DNA from: Fomitopsis serialis
Lineage: Eukaryota > Basidiomycota > Agaricomycetes > Polyporales > Fomitopsidaceae
DNA length: 64,000 nucleotides
Direction of reading: 5' to 3'
NCBI RefSeq assembly: GCF_022376445.1
Contig: NW_025954985.1
Span: forward strand, 395,796-459,795
Below the pieces are notes generated by a model. That model worked only from the letters and a program-made list of their open reading frames with translations. It made no database searches and was not told where the DNA came from. Shown piece by piece: positions 23,301 to 33,980 of the stretch. The position numbers and the translations under genes were made by a program. Every line of letters begins with the position of its first letter. The stretch's first letter is position 1.

Positions 23301-25563
23301 GATCTATCTTATCATACGCTTTTTCTTGGTCTAGGGCAATTATTACCCCGTCTTCTTCCAGTGTCTCCGCGTAGTCCACTAGGACACGGCACGTCTGGGT
23401 TTGATCCTCAATGTGTCTTCCCGGGACAAAACCGGCTTGGTCCGTATGGATTAGTTTCCCGGCGACTTGTCCTAGTCTTGAGGTAAGCACTCTTGTATAT
23501 ATCTTGTAGTCCGTGTTTAGGAGGGTGATTGGCCTGTAATTACTGATATCGCGGCGGTCTCCCTTTTTGTAGAGTGGGCAGAGCCATCCATCGGCGAATC
23601 CGTGTGCGGGGTCTACGCCATATGATTCGATGTCGCCAAAGACTATGTGTAGGTATTCAAGGCTGTTGAAGTTATCTTGGCTGTTGTCCTGTGCATATGC
23701 AGACCAAAACTCGTACGGGATGCCGTCCAATCCCGTTGCCCGACCCGTTTGGGCGCGGCGTAGTGCGTCCTTTATTTCACTCTTATCTATGTCGGACGCT
23801 AGGGTCTCGAGGTCAGCGTAATCTAGATCCGAGTGTAAGCCGCTCAATACAGAGTTCATGGCGGCGTTCTGTTCGTCTATGGAGAAGCCGGGGGCATCTA
23901 GATGTTGTATGTTTTCATGGTATGTTCTGGTAAGTTCGGCCATTTTGTCCGACCTACACTCGTAGGATGGTGGTGACGAGTTGGGCAGTTTTAGTTGATA
24001 CATCAGGTCCCGGGGTTTTCTTTCTCGATTTATTGCAGACCAGTACTTGGTGACGCGTTCCGCGTTCAACACATACCTCGCGGTGGTGGTGAGTTTGGCT
24101 GTAGCGTGTCGTTTGCGCTCCAGTTCCAGAACCCTGTTATGGATGATTGCGGAGTCCCCTTGCAACGTCGTGGAGGTAGGGTAGTCGGGGCGACTTTCTA
24201 TGTCTTTCAGGTGTCTTGAGAGTCTATCAATCTCAGCTTTCAGTTTAGGAACTTTCTTTCTAAGAGTTTTACGTGCCAGTTCACGTACGTCGCTTTTGAA
24301 GCGTGAGTGAAGGAGTTGCACAGGGCTCGGGAAGCTCCCGCTTTCGAGGTGCGTAATTGACTTCATCTTGTTTATCGTGGCTTTGCCGAGTTCGGCGGCG
24401 GCCTTTTTGAATTGATCGTCTTCTAGGAGGTGTGGTGGGAGAGTCCATCTTCCCGGTCCGATGTATGGTGCGGATTTGGTGCTTAGTAGGGCGCTGACTA
24501 GGCGATGGTCAGTGTGCACTCCCGTCGTCGATATCGACCATGTCTGGGATGACATGATTAGCTCATTTGTCGTGTAGATCCTATCTATTCGGGAGCGGGA
24601 TGAACAACCCCGTTGCGGGAAGGAGAAATCAGTCTTTGTGGGCTCAGATAGCCGCCATCCATCGAAGAGGTTGAACATTCGGAGTAAGTCTCTCAGGTTT
24701 TGGACTGCAGTGGGTAGATCCTCTTTTGCCGGGATTCTATCAATCGCTTCCTCTACTATGTTAAAATCGCCCATGAGTATGTCGGGCTTTTTATACTTCC
24801 TGTTTTCTGCCATATGTAGCAGGTTCTGCCAGAAGGCCGCATTTTCGTTCGGCGGGTTTGGGGCGTAGACATTCATAATCGTGAGGTATCTGTCGCCATG
24901 CCAGTGCAGTCGAAGGGTTGTGGCTCTTCCTGGGATGATTTCTGTGAACTGGATGTTTGCAACATCGACCAGTTCACGGTTCAGTATGGTAGCTACGCCT
25001 TGGGAGGCCGTTGCAGAGGTTGAGCTGGAGTTGTATATCGTAATCCTCCTGCCGTAGACGTTTTCAATGTTCTTTATATCGGTTTCGTTCAGATGTGTTT
25101 CTTGTAAGCACAGGATACCGATCTTTGTCTCGTGGAGAAGTTGGTTTATTTCATTCCATTTTCGGTTCGTGGGTCCTGTCGAGCCTCCTCTGCCATTTAT
25201 ATTTAGCGAGCATACATGGATGCCTGCTCTTGTTTTCCTTCCGGAAAAGTGTGTTGGTGCTTGCGTTGCCGGTGCGGCGGGCATCGCCCGATGGTTCCTG
25301 CCCCTAGGTCGTTGTCCAGCTGCCGGCTGTACTGGCAAGAGCGGAGGGGCAACCCCGTCTCCGGGTTCCTCCACCTGTTCATCGAGGCCAGCGTGGGCGG
25401 GGGACGCGTTGATCTCTCTCTGATGGAGGAGAGATGTGCCAAAAGTCGTAAAATCGTCCGTATGGTTTGTTAATGCTGTTGTTATATTCACCGTTGCGTT
25501 ACACATTCCAGCTACAACGATCCGCCGGGTGCGGGGAACGCTCCTGGTTCCCTCAGGAGACAT
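20353..25563 (-). CDS. LINE ORF2: endonuclease-reverse transcriptase, 1,736 aa
   Basis: This is one uninterrupted frame. The N terminus is a Pro/Ala-rich leader. From about residue 115 there is an APE-type endonuclease: HVCSLNINGRGG, LCLQETHLNE, LMGDFNIVEE and TGVHTDHRLVSALL carry the expected N, E, D and H residues. The reverse transcriptase follows, with YRPITLLNTDYKIYTRVLTS, IIALDQEKAYDKIDHTYLW, GVRQGDPLSCLLFDMAIEPL and LFADDTSTF (catalytic FADD near residue 844). Around residues 1340-1420 an RNase H-like segment (EELTAALYAVS, LVILSTNSILLNMMI) has S-T-N-S where T-D-S is expected. A zf-RVT-type zinc region (CSFCGETESIAHIFFEC, near residue 1565) precedes the C terminus. The protein should copy the element by target-primed reverse transcription in the nucleus. 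Best match is the Tad/CgT1-like clade. Confidence 0.93.
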   Translation of the reverse strand: MSPEGTRSVPRTRRIVVAGMCNATVNITTALTNHTDDFTTFGTSLLHQREINASPAHAGLDEQVEEPGDGVAPPLLPVQPAAGQRPRGRNHRAMPAAPATQAPTHFSGRKTRAGIHVCSLNINGRGGSTGPTNRKWNEINQLLHETKIGILCLQETHLNETDIKNIENVYGRRITIYNSSSTSATASQGVATILNRELVDVANIQFTEIIPGRATTLRLHWHGDRYLTIMNVYAPNPPNENAAFWQNLLHMAENRKYKKPDILMGDFNIVEEAIDRIPAKEDLPTAVQNLRDLLRMFNLFDGWRLSEPTKTDFSFPQRGCSSRSRIDRIYTTNELIMSSQTWSISTTGVHTDHRLVSALLSTKSAPYIGPGRWTLPPHLLEDDQFKKAAAELGKATINKMKSITHLESGSFPSPVQLLHSRFKSDVRELARKTLRKKVPKLKAEIDRLSRHLKDIESRPDYPTSTTLQGDSAIIHNRVLELERKRHATAKLTTTARYVLNAERVTKYWSAINRERKPRDLMYQLKLPNSSPPSYECRSDKMAELTRTYHENIQHLDAPGFSIDEQNAAMNSVLSGLHSDLDYADLETLASDIDKSEIKDALRRAQTGRATGLDGIPYEFWSAYAQDNSQDNFNSLEYLHIVFGDIESYGVDPAHGFADGWLCPLYKKGDRRDISNYRPITLLNTDYKIYTRVLTSRLGQVAGKLIHTDQAGFVPGRHIEDQTQTCRVLVDYAETLEEDGVIIALDQEKAYDKIDHTYLWRTLEMYHIPKHFIAKIRALYKHARTKAIVNGETSTFFDVIRGVRQGDPLSCLLFDMAIEPLATVLRRSTLRGFQVPGAADRLITKLFADDTSTFLSKHDSWAELWRILTLWCTASRAKFNDNKTEIVPVGSEQYRTAVINTRSLDPSKQTADTIPQHIRIACDGEPIRVLGAWIGNHVDQVGVWTPALTKISLFLERWGKCRPSMIGKRHIVQMGPGGISQYLTMVQGMPKSVETELIKMIRTFMWGTDGVPPINLATLHRPIKEGGLGLLDIESRNEAINLMWLKRYLNIGTSRPTWAFAVDAIINKHVTKDAGEIRPKAQMNTFLQSWKPAQNGKTGLPQYIKNMMSTAKKYGAHLEALKVDASLKKQLPTWYHIGATKALRRLNNTQVSDCLRNNHDVITVADLLQSTRSTCGSSPPQQSPTWGGDLCECPECQNVRRAGCKHPAKCKLAAFRILSEILPKWNPLSTEYTDGLTLTTRRSLKNDNAHPEEGDMLTFNPSVTARGGIAETFRVFVKPSTIHDPPTNRRRPGLAVQDELTRVYIFRTTPEARTDGDEPTNSGQCVAFFNESDQRNASIPKSLEPDSQLAVPEELTAALYAVSCTPLDAPLVILSTNSILLNMMIRKTPTWEDHGWIDVDLANHIRALLNRLRQRCASTSLGQIVRQDEWKKLEKARQTVSSIRPHTLPAAPPPSLTRDPRFDITGAKLQSLTQALAYKGIIAWKNTPQRRTTTRNLESIRRTAQNDSTDPISNKSIWLSTRHKDFSRSFATFLWKYVHGALKCGDYWKKIPEFEHRALCSFCGETESIAHIFFECPATGQEEIWQLTASLWRRKGLPWPSLTEHDIHALGLKSWLNEKCKIRTGATRLWRILISEATHLIWKLRCDRVIGHSEDDGWEHSVPHVRSRFVYTINSRLATDVEATRKRYGNKALKPELVLATWNAIIYDELALPEDWTKCKGFLVGISPILRVDFDPG

Positions 25564-25915
25564 GCTGCGTCATGCGGCTTCAGCTTCTCAGCTCGGGGCA
25601 AGTCTAGGAGTGCCCGCTTGCTGTGGGTCAAACGGAATCCGGGTCTGGGGCTTTCCTGTCCCGCGTTAGCGGTCAGTAAGTGTGGGCTCCTTTCCCGGGA
25701 GCCGTGTTGGTTAGTATAGGTTGGAAGGTACTCGAGATACTGTTTTCATCGAAGGTGTGTAATTTGATGTGTTTGTAGTCCATGTTTACAAGGTCTCTTT
25801 GAGTCGTCATCATTTTCAAGTAGAAGCACGTATAAAGATGTATTTCCGGGATGTGAATACTTGGTACGAGGAGAGTGAATACATCAAAGACAGTCGCGTA
25901 TACAGTAGAGTCCGA

Positions 25916-27350
25916 CTAGTTGATTCCGCTACCTGTGCGACGTCCGCGAGAACCGTTTCCATGAGCTCTGCCACCTCGTCCTCCTCGGCCACCGCGACCG
26001 CCGCGACCGCCGCGTCCTCGTTGCTCATTACCTTGCCCTCGTCGGTCTCTGGTAAGTGCTTCACGTGCTTCGGCTATAGATGGTCCGTGCCATCCGGGCG
26101 TAGAGGGTAGGGTGCAAGCTGCAGTAGGGTGGTCGGAGGAGTGACAGTACATACACCAGAAGCATTCCCTGATAAGTTCCGGCGGGCCAGCGTACGCTCC
26201 ACCATAGACGTGCTCGCGCACACGCTCGCGGAAATCGATCCATGCAGCTGCGTCCGCGGTTGGGGATTCGACGTACAAGAGCGCTACGGGCTCCTCGTCC
26301 TGGCCGTCGCGTAGGTTGATCAGTCTGACGCGTATGGACTGCAGGATCAGCCTGCGAGCGTCGTCGACCGACATGTGGCGCCATCGACCGCCGGATCGGA
26401 TGTCGGCCTCTATGAGGGACGTGACTGTCGGCGCGAGGTCCTCCGATTCGAAACCGTCGCGGAAACCGTCTGCAACACCTAGTTCGTCGTACGCTAGACG
26501 ACCTGGGTTACGCCATCCACCCATAAACGTAGGTGGTTCATGGGGAGCGGGGATAGCGCCGATCGTACCTTCTGTCGTGGAGATCCATTGGTCACGGATG
26601 ATCGCGTCGCGCTGTTGGACGGTGATGTTGGTCATGCGATAGAAGGTGGGGAAGGCGTTTGGACCAGGTTGAGGGTTCGCGGCGATAGGCTGGGTGATCA
26701 AAGCGTCCCGGACATCGTAGATCCTCCTAACGATGTTATGCGCCGTAGTGATACGTCCGTGGTTGCCCGGGTCGTGCGCGCTGCGGCCTACGAAGTGGAG
26801 GAGGAGACAAGGGTTGGGGTCCGTGGTCCATAACCCGAGTTGAGTCTGTTCTACGTTGGCGTACGGCCAGAAAAAGTCGTCACCCTGTATTTGCAGCCAG
26901 CCGCCAGGTGGGGCGCGCGTCATGCCTCCTAGGCCAGCGAGTCCTAGCGGTTGTGCGAGCGGTGCGATAGGTCCAGCAGGGAACACTGGGCCAGCAGGGA
27001 AGGCGGGACCAGCAGGGAGGGGTCCAGCCGGGAAATTTACTACGACAGGGGGGGAAGGAATGATGGGAGCAGGATGGGCTACGGGATCATACGGGAAATT
27101 CGGGAAAGGCCCTGGGGCGTAGTGGACTGGGTTCGCATGGAAGAACGGAGGAGGTGTGAAAGGAGGAGCAGGGCGCAAGTCCGAGGCGTCCGCGTTAGCG
27201 TGCGAGGAGAATGAGGGCCCGGCCGTCGCGTTCCTTTGCGGGGCTTTTCCTTTGTTTGTCCACAGAGTAGCAGGACGAGCGTCACGTACGTGCGAGGCAA
27301 AGAGGCCAGGCGTCAAGGCATCAGCAATTTGCGCAATTTCTGAAGCTCTG
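25916..27350 (-). pseudogene. LINE ORF1 (Gag-like), C-terminal part
   Basis: The frame runs from the Plavaka boundary to a stop at 25916 and has no start codon of its own. It is Pro-rich at first (FPAGPLPAGPAFPAGPVFPA), then a globular part begins GDDFFWPYANVEQTQLGLWT. It ends with a CCHC zinc knuckle (CMYCHSSDHPTAAC, spacing C-x2-C-x4-H-x4-C) and a Gly-Arg-rich tail made of RGG repeats. These are nucleic-acid-binding features of LINE ORF1 proteins. A 350 bp spacer separates it from ORF2. The 5' portion of the ORF lies at 33981-35397; the two parts do not join in the same frame when the transposon is removed at my inferred boundaries. Confidence 0.75.
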
Positions 27351-27362
27351 AGTACCTGACAG
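27351..27362 (+). repeat. Plavaka terminal inverted repeat, left
   Basis: AGTACCTGACAG, imperfectly inverted relative to 33969-33980. The boundary is inferred from this match and from where LINE ORF1 coding resumes. Confidence 0.6.
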
Positions 27363-27472
27363 TGGTCACTCAGACAGCCAGCCAAGTCAGTAGACTTCAA
27401 AGCTGCAGATGTCTCACTATACCAGACAGGTTCAGACAGGCTCAGATAGCATCAGACGCAGCAGTAGAAAGG

Positions 27473-30400
27473 CTAGTAGATACATTCATGGGAATGATAA
27501 TCTCCGTACTTATTAACATAGAAGGACTCGAAAGCATCAAGAGTATACGAAAAATGAAAATTGATGGGCATCGAGGTGTCCCCATACACCGGAGTAAGAT
27601 GAACTGCACGAAAAATACTATCTAGATGTACTATAGACGAGGCTTGTTGTCCATCATCTGCATCTACCTCGGGCTGAACAACATACATACTGGTCACTTC
27701 GCTAGGATCGTCGGATACTTTCTCGAACCAATCTATCAAAGCACACGGGTAGGGGATACCAGCATGAGTTAGTATCATAAGGCCCATAACCCGACCAACC
27801 TCCATTCCTTTCATGCCAGGTTCGGCTTCGTCAACATTGATGAGGACTGTATCGAAGCGAGGATGGCCGCGCCAAGACGGGTTGGCACGTATGAGCTCCC
27901 GATGCATGCCACCATCGCCGGAGAGTTCGCTCGGTGCATAGAACTTCGCGATCGCTGACCGGTAGACAGCAATCTTGCCGAGAAACTGCGGGCATTGCGC
28001 TACATCGACCATGCTTGAGTCGATCTCGTCGGTCGCGATGAGCTGGTCAAAAAGGAATCGGCGGATCAGGGCTAGGAGATCAGGCTGATCATACTCGGCA
28101 GCGAGGTCCTCGACACGACGCATGTAGACTATGGAACCACTTAGCAACTCGGACACAATGGGCAGGAGACTAAGATAACAGACATCGACTTACCTTGTCG
28201 CTTCGGAAGCTCGACCACGCCCTGTCCATCGTACCCATTCTCGTCCATGACCTCGTCTTCTGGCTCGTCAAGCTCGTCCTCAACGAACTCGGCTTCGGTG
28301 ATGAGTGGTCCGAGGTTCATCGCGTCCGCAAGAACATCACCGTCGAGCATATGGTGACTCGTGAAGTATGAGCGCGCCGCGCCGAGCTTGTCAAGGCGCT
28401 GATTAGTTCGGAGCATTTCCGGTAATGGATTGTTCTTGCTGGAGCTTCGCCACGGCTTCTTGACGGCGCGGATATGTTTCGATTCCGTGATCGACGAGCA
28501 GACGCCGTTTGGAGAACCGAAAAGTCGTATGCCCGTGATGTAATGAACGAGAGCGTGTTGTCGTGGGAGTGAAAAGCCCTCAGGGCGGATACCAATGTCC
28601 TCGAAGATAGCGCGGTGTCTGTGGAAACGATTGAGCGCATCCTCCATCGCTGCGAGTGAGTTGTCATCATGAGCGGATCGCCGCGCCAAGTAGCAAAAGT
28701 CGAGGTATGCAGCGAAGCAGCGCACAATGCCGTCTGGCACGTGCCCTTCAATTGCGGGGAGGTAAACCTGTAATCGGATCAATAGATAAATCTGTGCTCA
28801 ACCGGTGATTCGAGCACGAGGACACCACTCTCACCTTCATTAGAGCCTTTGAATCATTTCCCGTCCACTGTTTGAAGTTCCTCCCTTCCGGAAACCGTCG
28901 AAGACCAGGAAATTGCGGTGCAGCAGCTATCCTTTGACAAGAAATCAGCAAATATCGAAGCTGACGCCAAACTCGATAATTCACCTGCGATCTATGTCGT
29001 CCATTCGGCGGCGAGCTTCCGCCTTCGGATGGACAAGATAGAGGTACTTCTCGACCCACTCGACGAGGTGATCTTTGAATGTACCTTTGATCAGTTGATG
29101 CAGAAGGTCGGGCGTGAGAAGTTCGTGTATGTCGGCGCGGGGGAAATGCATTGTGAAAGGCTTGAAACATAACAGCAAGTGGTCAGCGCAGCCACAGAGA
29201 TGTTCCGTGATGCGAACGTACGATCACATTGACGTCGAAGCCCCATGTACGCCAGATAGTCTCGGTGTCGAAGTTGTCGACCAAATGTTCGGTATGTTCC
29301 GGGCAGCGAGGATCTCCCCCGCCTCTGTGTAGATCTTCGGGAGGTAGAAGACATCTGTGGAATAGTCAGTATTAGTTTACGAGAGACGGAAATATGCGTA
29401 CTTCGGGCACCACCCACTGACTATGCCCGACAGAACAACCTGCTCCGGATAGTCAGCAATGAAGGGGCCCAGCTCGTATATGACCCGTCGGAAGTATCCG
29501 TCAGGGCAGCGGACGACGTCGTGTGTCTCCATGTAGGGCCGCAGAGGCGACAGGATGTGTGCAATAGATGCATGATATATCTGTTTTCGGAACGTCCGGA
29601 ACTCGTCAGTCTCGACCTCGCCTCGCGAAGCTGCAGTATAATTAGTATCTTTGTGTGTCTGCTGTGCCAAAGGAAGACTGATCTCGATGACATACCTTTG
29701 GGTATTGCTAAGAATGCGATCGGGATGATCGCGTCCTTGTGGGCGCGACGCACAGGATTATGCACGTTGCCTATTGACATATACAAGGGATGGAATTCTT
29801 GATGACCAGTACCGACTGAGACGGTCGTCTTATCGGCACCGAGGAGGACCGGCGCGAGCATTGACCCATGCGTTTGCGGATCTTGTGCGACCTTCGTCTG
29901 TGAAGTTGCAACTGAGTTGACGAAAGGCGTGCAGAAATGCATCTCGTACCGCCTGTTTGTACGCATACTGCCCCGACATGACGTTCGAGAAGCGCGTAAC
30001 ACCAGGTACCGGATACTCCTGGTACGGCGTTGTGTCGAACTTGCCGTCGTACTCTTCATTTCCGATCATGTTGTGGGCGACCTGGCGGGCATTGCGACAG
30101 TGGACGGTGTAGTCGGCCTGCTTCCAAGAAGGTGAATCCTCGTCAATTGGCCCTGTATAGCGAACAGAAAATGATTCCCACGGCGCGTCTCCATACTGGA
30201 TGGCATCTATCGTTTCATACAGCTGCTCCGCATTCTCGAAAGGTGGGTCGCCACCGCCTTGACTAACGTTGTATGCTGCTAGAGTCCTCATCAGATCGTT
30301 AATGTTACCCTGCGATACCTGCATCTTCTTGAAGATGAGCTCCGCGAACTGGAACGCGGCTCGATTCTCGAACGGCGCATAAGACTCGACTGGTTCTCGT

Positions 30401-30649
30401 GCAGGAGGAGGCGCGTCGCGAGGGAGGAAGTTGCCGTCTTCATCGCAAGGTCGACCTGTTGAAGTCAGCGAGATGCACCAGAGCCGGTCTAAGATGCTTA
30501 CCATTGAGGTGAGGATGATAGCGAAACACAGACTCTGGTGCTGCAAGTCTTGGCTGTCGATGTTGACGAGAATTGTGGGTTGCAAGTCCACGTCGAATTG
30601 GAAAGGATTTATTGCAGATGGTGCACCAGTAAGCGTGAGGTTGGGGCAT
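27473..30649 (-). CDS. Plavaka transposase
   Basis: The start at 30649 gives MPQPHAYWCTICNKSFPIRR, with a C2H2-type finger (CTIC...HNSRQH) typical of the N terminus of these proteins. Splicing leads to RPCDEDGNFLPRDAPPPARE. Further conserved blocks follow: FQFAELIFKKMQVSQGNIND, WESFSVRYTGPI, FPRADIHELLTPDLLHQLIK, EGFSLPRQHALVHYITGIRL, SKHIRAVKKPWRSSSKNNPL, HPRFDTVLINVDEAEPGMKG and the C-terminal FHFSYTLDAFESFYVNKYGD before the stop at 27473. These blocks in this order identify the Plavaka family that is widespread in Agaricomycetes. Several short introns (for example before RPCDEDG) are needed; I did not resolve all of them. No stop codon clearly breaks the conserved parts, so the gene may be functional. 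Confidence 0.85.
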
Positions 30650-30930
30650 GATGGTGAACGGTCGACGTAGTAGATTGGGACGGAGATAGTAGTGTCTCGT
30701 ACAAAGCCGCGAGCGTAAGTAACAGGAGCAAATAGGGAGCAAATACCTTGGTGCATGTGCCTTCGCTTACACACGTCCGTCTCACACTCGTGGCACCTCC
30801 AAACCCGGATCCAGCTCTTCCACCGCTCGCCCTTTCCTAATCATCCTCTGCACCTCGGCTGGCCGTGTCGACAGTCTGACTCGGAGTCCCGGACGAGGAC
30901 TCAGACTCGTCAGCTGTCAGGGCTCCAGTG

Positions 30931-33628
30931 ATGTCTGCCTCTGCGTCAGCCCGGGCATCTCGGTCACGAAAGGGTAAAGGTCGCGAACCTGCTGGTACTC
31001 CCATGGTGACATCGACTTCCGGGGCCGAGTCACTAGCCCAGGTTGGGTCTGACGATCCCGGCGCACCGACACGCCGGTATAGCACCCGTTCGACTAATGA
31101 TCTACATCCTGGTCGTTCTGCAGGAGTGAATAAACGCACACATGCAGAGGTGAAGGAGGACGCACGCAAGAAACAGCTCGAGAGGGCGGCTGATCTTGCA
31201 CGCAGGGAAGCCGAACTCGAGGAGAGGGAGCTTGCCTTAGAGAATCGAACGCAGAAGCAGGCCGTATTCGAAGGGAAGTTGAAGGCGCGTCGAGAGGAAG
31301 AGACCATGGAGAAGCTGCTTGCAGACGAAGACGCTATGGCGGACGAAGACGTTATCCCGGACGAAGAAGTCCCGGGCGAAGACACCATCGTGGACGAAGA
31401 TGTTATTGCGGACGAAGGCGCTATTGCGGACGAGGGTGCGATTGCGGATGAGGGTGCGATTGCGGACGAAGATGCAGTTGCAGATGAAGACGTGGTTGCG
31501 GACGAAGATGCAGTTGGGGATGAAGATGCAGTTGCGAGCGAAGATGCAGTTGGGGACGAAGGTGCAGTTGCGAACGAAGATGCAGGTGAGTGTCCTGGCT
31601 TGGTGCGTTGAATGGGAGCACTCACCAGCCTTGGTCCGTGAAGACGGAGACATAGACATGCAAGTTCAGTCGGACTTCAAAGACGAAGACGACGAGGACT
31701 ATAAGGAATCGAGTGAGCGTGGTGATGACGAGAGCTCGGAGCAGTTGCAGAGCTCCGACGGCGACGACTCCGAGTCGGATGATGAGGTTGAGATTGGTAC
31801 AAAGAGGAAGGCGAGGAGCACGTCGAAGAAGGTGAGTCGTGACAATCCTGTCTTGTCTTGGAGACACGCGCCTGGCAGAGAGCTGATGTGATATCGTTCG
31901 AGGATCAGTCCGGGACCAAGAAGAGGAAGTCGCAGAAGGACCTCAGGCAGGAGCTCTTGGCCGAGGTGGAGAGTGCGAAAAGGATGCAGCGCGCGCAGAC
32001 GACAGTGAGCTCGGAGTCGGACGCACGGTACGCACACTTCCGTGAGATAAGATCAGATGGCGATCTAATGTGTACCTCAAGCGCCTTGGCCTCGACCTCC
32101 ACAAAGCCGCGTTCTCAACCTCGCTCGACAGCGTCGAAACCGACATCCAAACCGACAGCTACGAAGAAGTCTACGAGTACGAAGAAGTCTACGACCACGA
32201 AGCAATCCACAAGCACGAAGAAATCCAGTAACGTTTCTAAGAAGAGCTCGGCGCCGCCGTCTACTATCTCACTCGACCTCAACATGGGTCTAAAGGCGGA
32301 CTGGAAAGCTGCTGTCGCGCATCGTTCGCAAACCCCATCTCGGCCTCAGGCGAAGGCACTCTCCGTGGCTGCAAAGTCCGCATCGCCTGCGACCTCTAGC
32401 CAGGCAAGTACACCGACTCCGAAGCACTCCGCGGCTGCTCATCGTGCGGGCAACACGAAGCGCATGAAACGTCAACGCTCGCTAGAGCTCATTGGCGGCT
32501 TCGTCGATGACGATGTCACTGTCAGCTTCGGGTCTGCGAAACGCGGATACACTCAAATGGCTGAGGTAGTGAAGAAGGAGGGCTCCGACAACGAGGGCAA
32601 GCATTCGACCAGTGCAAAGAAGAAGCGCCGCGCGAAGACCACCGTTTCCGACGAGAAGTCACTCTCAGTTCACTCCTTACCTGCCTTCATACAACCTCAC
32701 TGGAAGTCGACCTTCGTTCCAACGATGATCCAACTCATTGGTCAAGCCGAGATGCCATGGGCGTACGCAAGCGGCAAGAATTCGGCTGAGGACAACCTCC
32801 TCGTCGATCTTGTGCAACGTTTGGTGAGTGCGTTCTGGCCAGAAGAGGGCTACGAGGTCGACGGCTCCGATAAGATCTATCGGATTGTGAGTACAGATCA
32901 TCACTGCCAGTGAGAGCTCGCCTGCTAATGAAATGCACAGGCGCGGCAGGCGGTCAATGACTGGCGCGCGCGTTTCGCTTCTCGCATCAAGACATTCATC
33001 AGGAACGAGCTGAAGAAACGGGGGTCCAAGGCGAACATAAGAGTGTTCGTCAAGGCGGCACTGGTGAAAAGCAACGGCGCGGCATTCTGGGCCGAGTACA
33101 GTGCAGAAGTGAGTCATTTTAGGTGTCTTGTTCAGGCTCGTGTCTGACTGCAAATTTAGGACGAATGTGCTACAGGAGCACTCCAGTCAGCATACGTCCT
33201 CAAATCATTTGCAACACATCTCGCCGCAATCCAGGGAAGTCGTCTCAAGGCTTCTGATACCCAGCCCGCGCGCGGCGCTCTTTCACTCGCGGCTACTGCA
33301 GTACGAGTCGCCCAAGTATCAGTCTCGAGTTATCACTGACGGAAATAACTCCCAGGTGCAGTACGTATTTACCGCGTGGCAGCACGGGACTTTCGACGGA
33401 ACAATCGCATTCAGCGGCGATAACTACCGTGGCATTACGACTTTCTGGCGTGACAAATCCGTCGACAAGATCATTGCCCGTGGTCGGTACAACAAGTACG
33501 TCGACATGGCTGATAAGTACATGGAAGCTGGATGGGCACCCCGTGTTGTCGACGATGAAGACAATGTTACCGTCTGCGATCCAAGCAGCCCGGTACAGTC
33601 TGATCGTGAGGAGGGTGGGTTCGATTGA
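30931..33628 (+). CDS. Plavaka accessory protein, acidic repeat plus conserved C-terminal domain
   Basis: Divergent from the transposase, with about 280 bp between start codons. The start at 30931 gives MSASASARASRSRKGKGREP. A charged helical stretch (KKQLERAADLARREAELEER) leads into an acidic repeat of about 15 units (ADEDAV/ADEGAI) encoded by an 18 bp minisatellite. More exons give a Ser/Thr/Lys-rich linker (ATKKSTSTKKSTTTKQST) and a conserved domain: LPAFIQPHWKSTFVPTMIQL, NLLVDLVQRLVSAFWPEEGY, ARQAVNDWRARFASRIKTFI, TGALQSAYVLKSFATHLAAI and AFTAWQHGTFDGTI, ending at 33628. The second protein of Plavaka elements in mushrooms commonly has this domain; its role is not established to my knowledge. 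Exon ends at 31589 (GTGAGT) and around 31830 are clear, others approximate. Confidence 0.75.
31320..31590 (+). repeat. 18 bp coding minisatellite, acidic hexapeptide repeat
   Basis: About 15 imperfect copies of a unit like GCGGACGAAGATGCAGTT encode repeats such as ADEDAV, ADEGAI and GDEDAV. It lies in the first exon of the Plavaka accessory gene. Copy number is likely variable between element copies (inference). Confidence 0.85.
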
Positions 33629-33968
33629 CTTGTATCTCAGGCTAGTATAATACACTGTACACGTGCACTCCATATACACATACATTCGGCCGAGTACTTC
33701 TCTCTCAACAGCGAGACTGGTAGTATATGATATCTTTAGGTATTCAACTACCAGCTGTCTCGACTTGAATACATGCATTATCTGACGACTGATCCCTGTT
33801 GTACTGGATGAACTGAGCATGTCTGGAAAGCTGGTAAGTTCTGATGCATCTGAAAATGTCTGTCTGACGACGAATTCCACGAATTTTGCGAGGTCATGAG
33901 GACTGACCATTTGAGAGCAACTGATGCAATCTGGATAATTCTGAAGGGTTCTGAAGTCCCTGATAGGG

Positions 33969-33980
33969 CCGTCAGACACT
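33969..33980 (-). repeat. Plavaka terminal inverted repeat, right
   Basis: Reads AGTGTCTGACGG on the minus strand, matching the left end in 9 of 12 positions. LINE ORF1 sequence (HQENMQ) ends immediately outside it. Confidence 0.6.

Larger units (their letters stand above)
27351..33980. mobile_element. Plavaka-type (CACTA-like) DNA transposon, two genes
   Basis: Outer ends are imperfect inverted repeats: AGTACCTGACAG at 27351-27362 and, reversed from 33980, AGTGTCTGACGG (9 of 12 match). TCAGA pentamers cluster inside the left end (four in 27369-27456) and TCTGA inside the right end (five or more in 33780-33955), as in the subterminal repeats of EnSpm/CACTA elements. It carries a transposase (minus) and a divergent accessory gene (plus). 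It sits inside LINE ORF1, so it is the younger insertion. I found no perfect target-site duplication (CTG left, TTG right). Confidence 0.8.

Noticed and set aside
30837..31625. 262-codon minus-strand Ser/Ala repeat protein
   Set aside because: Antisense of the acidic minisatellite in the Plavaka accessory gene.
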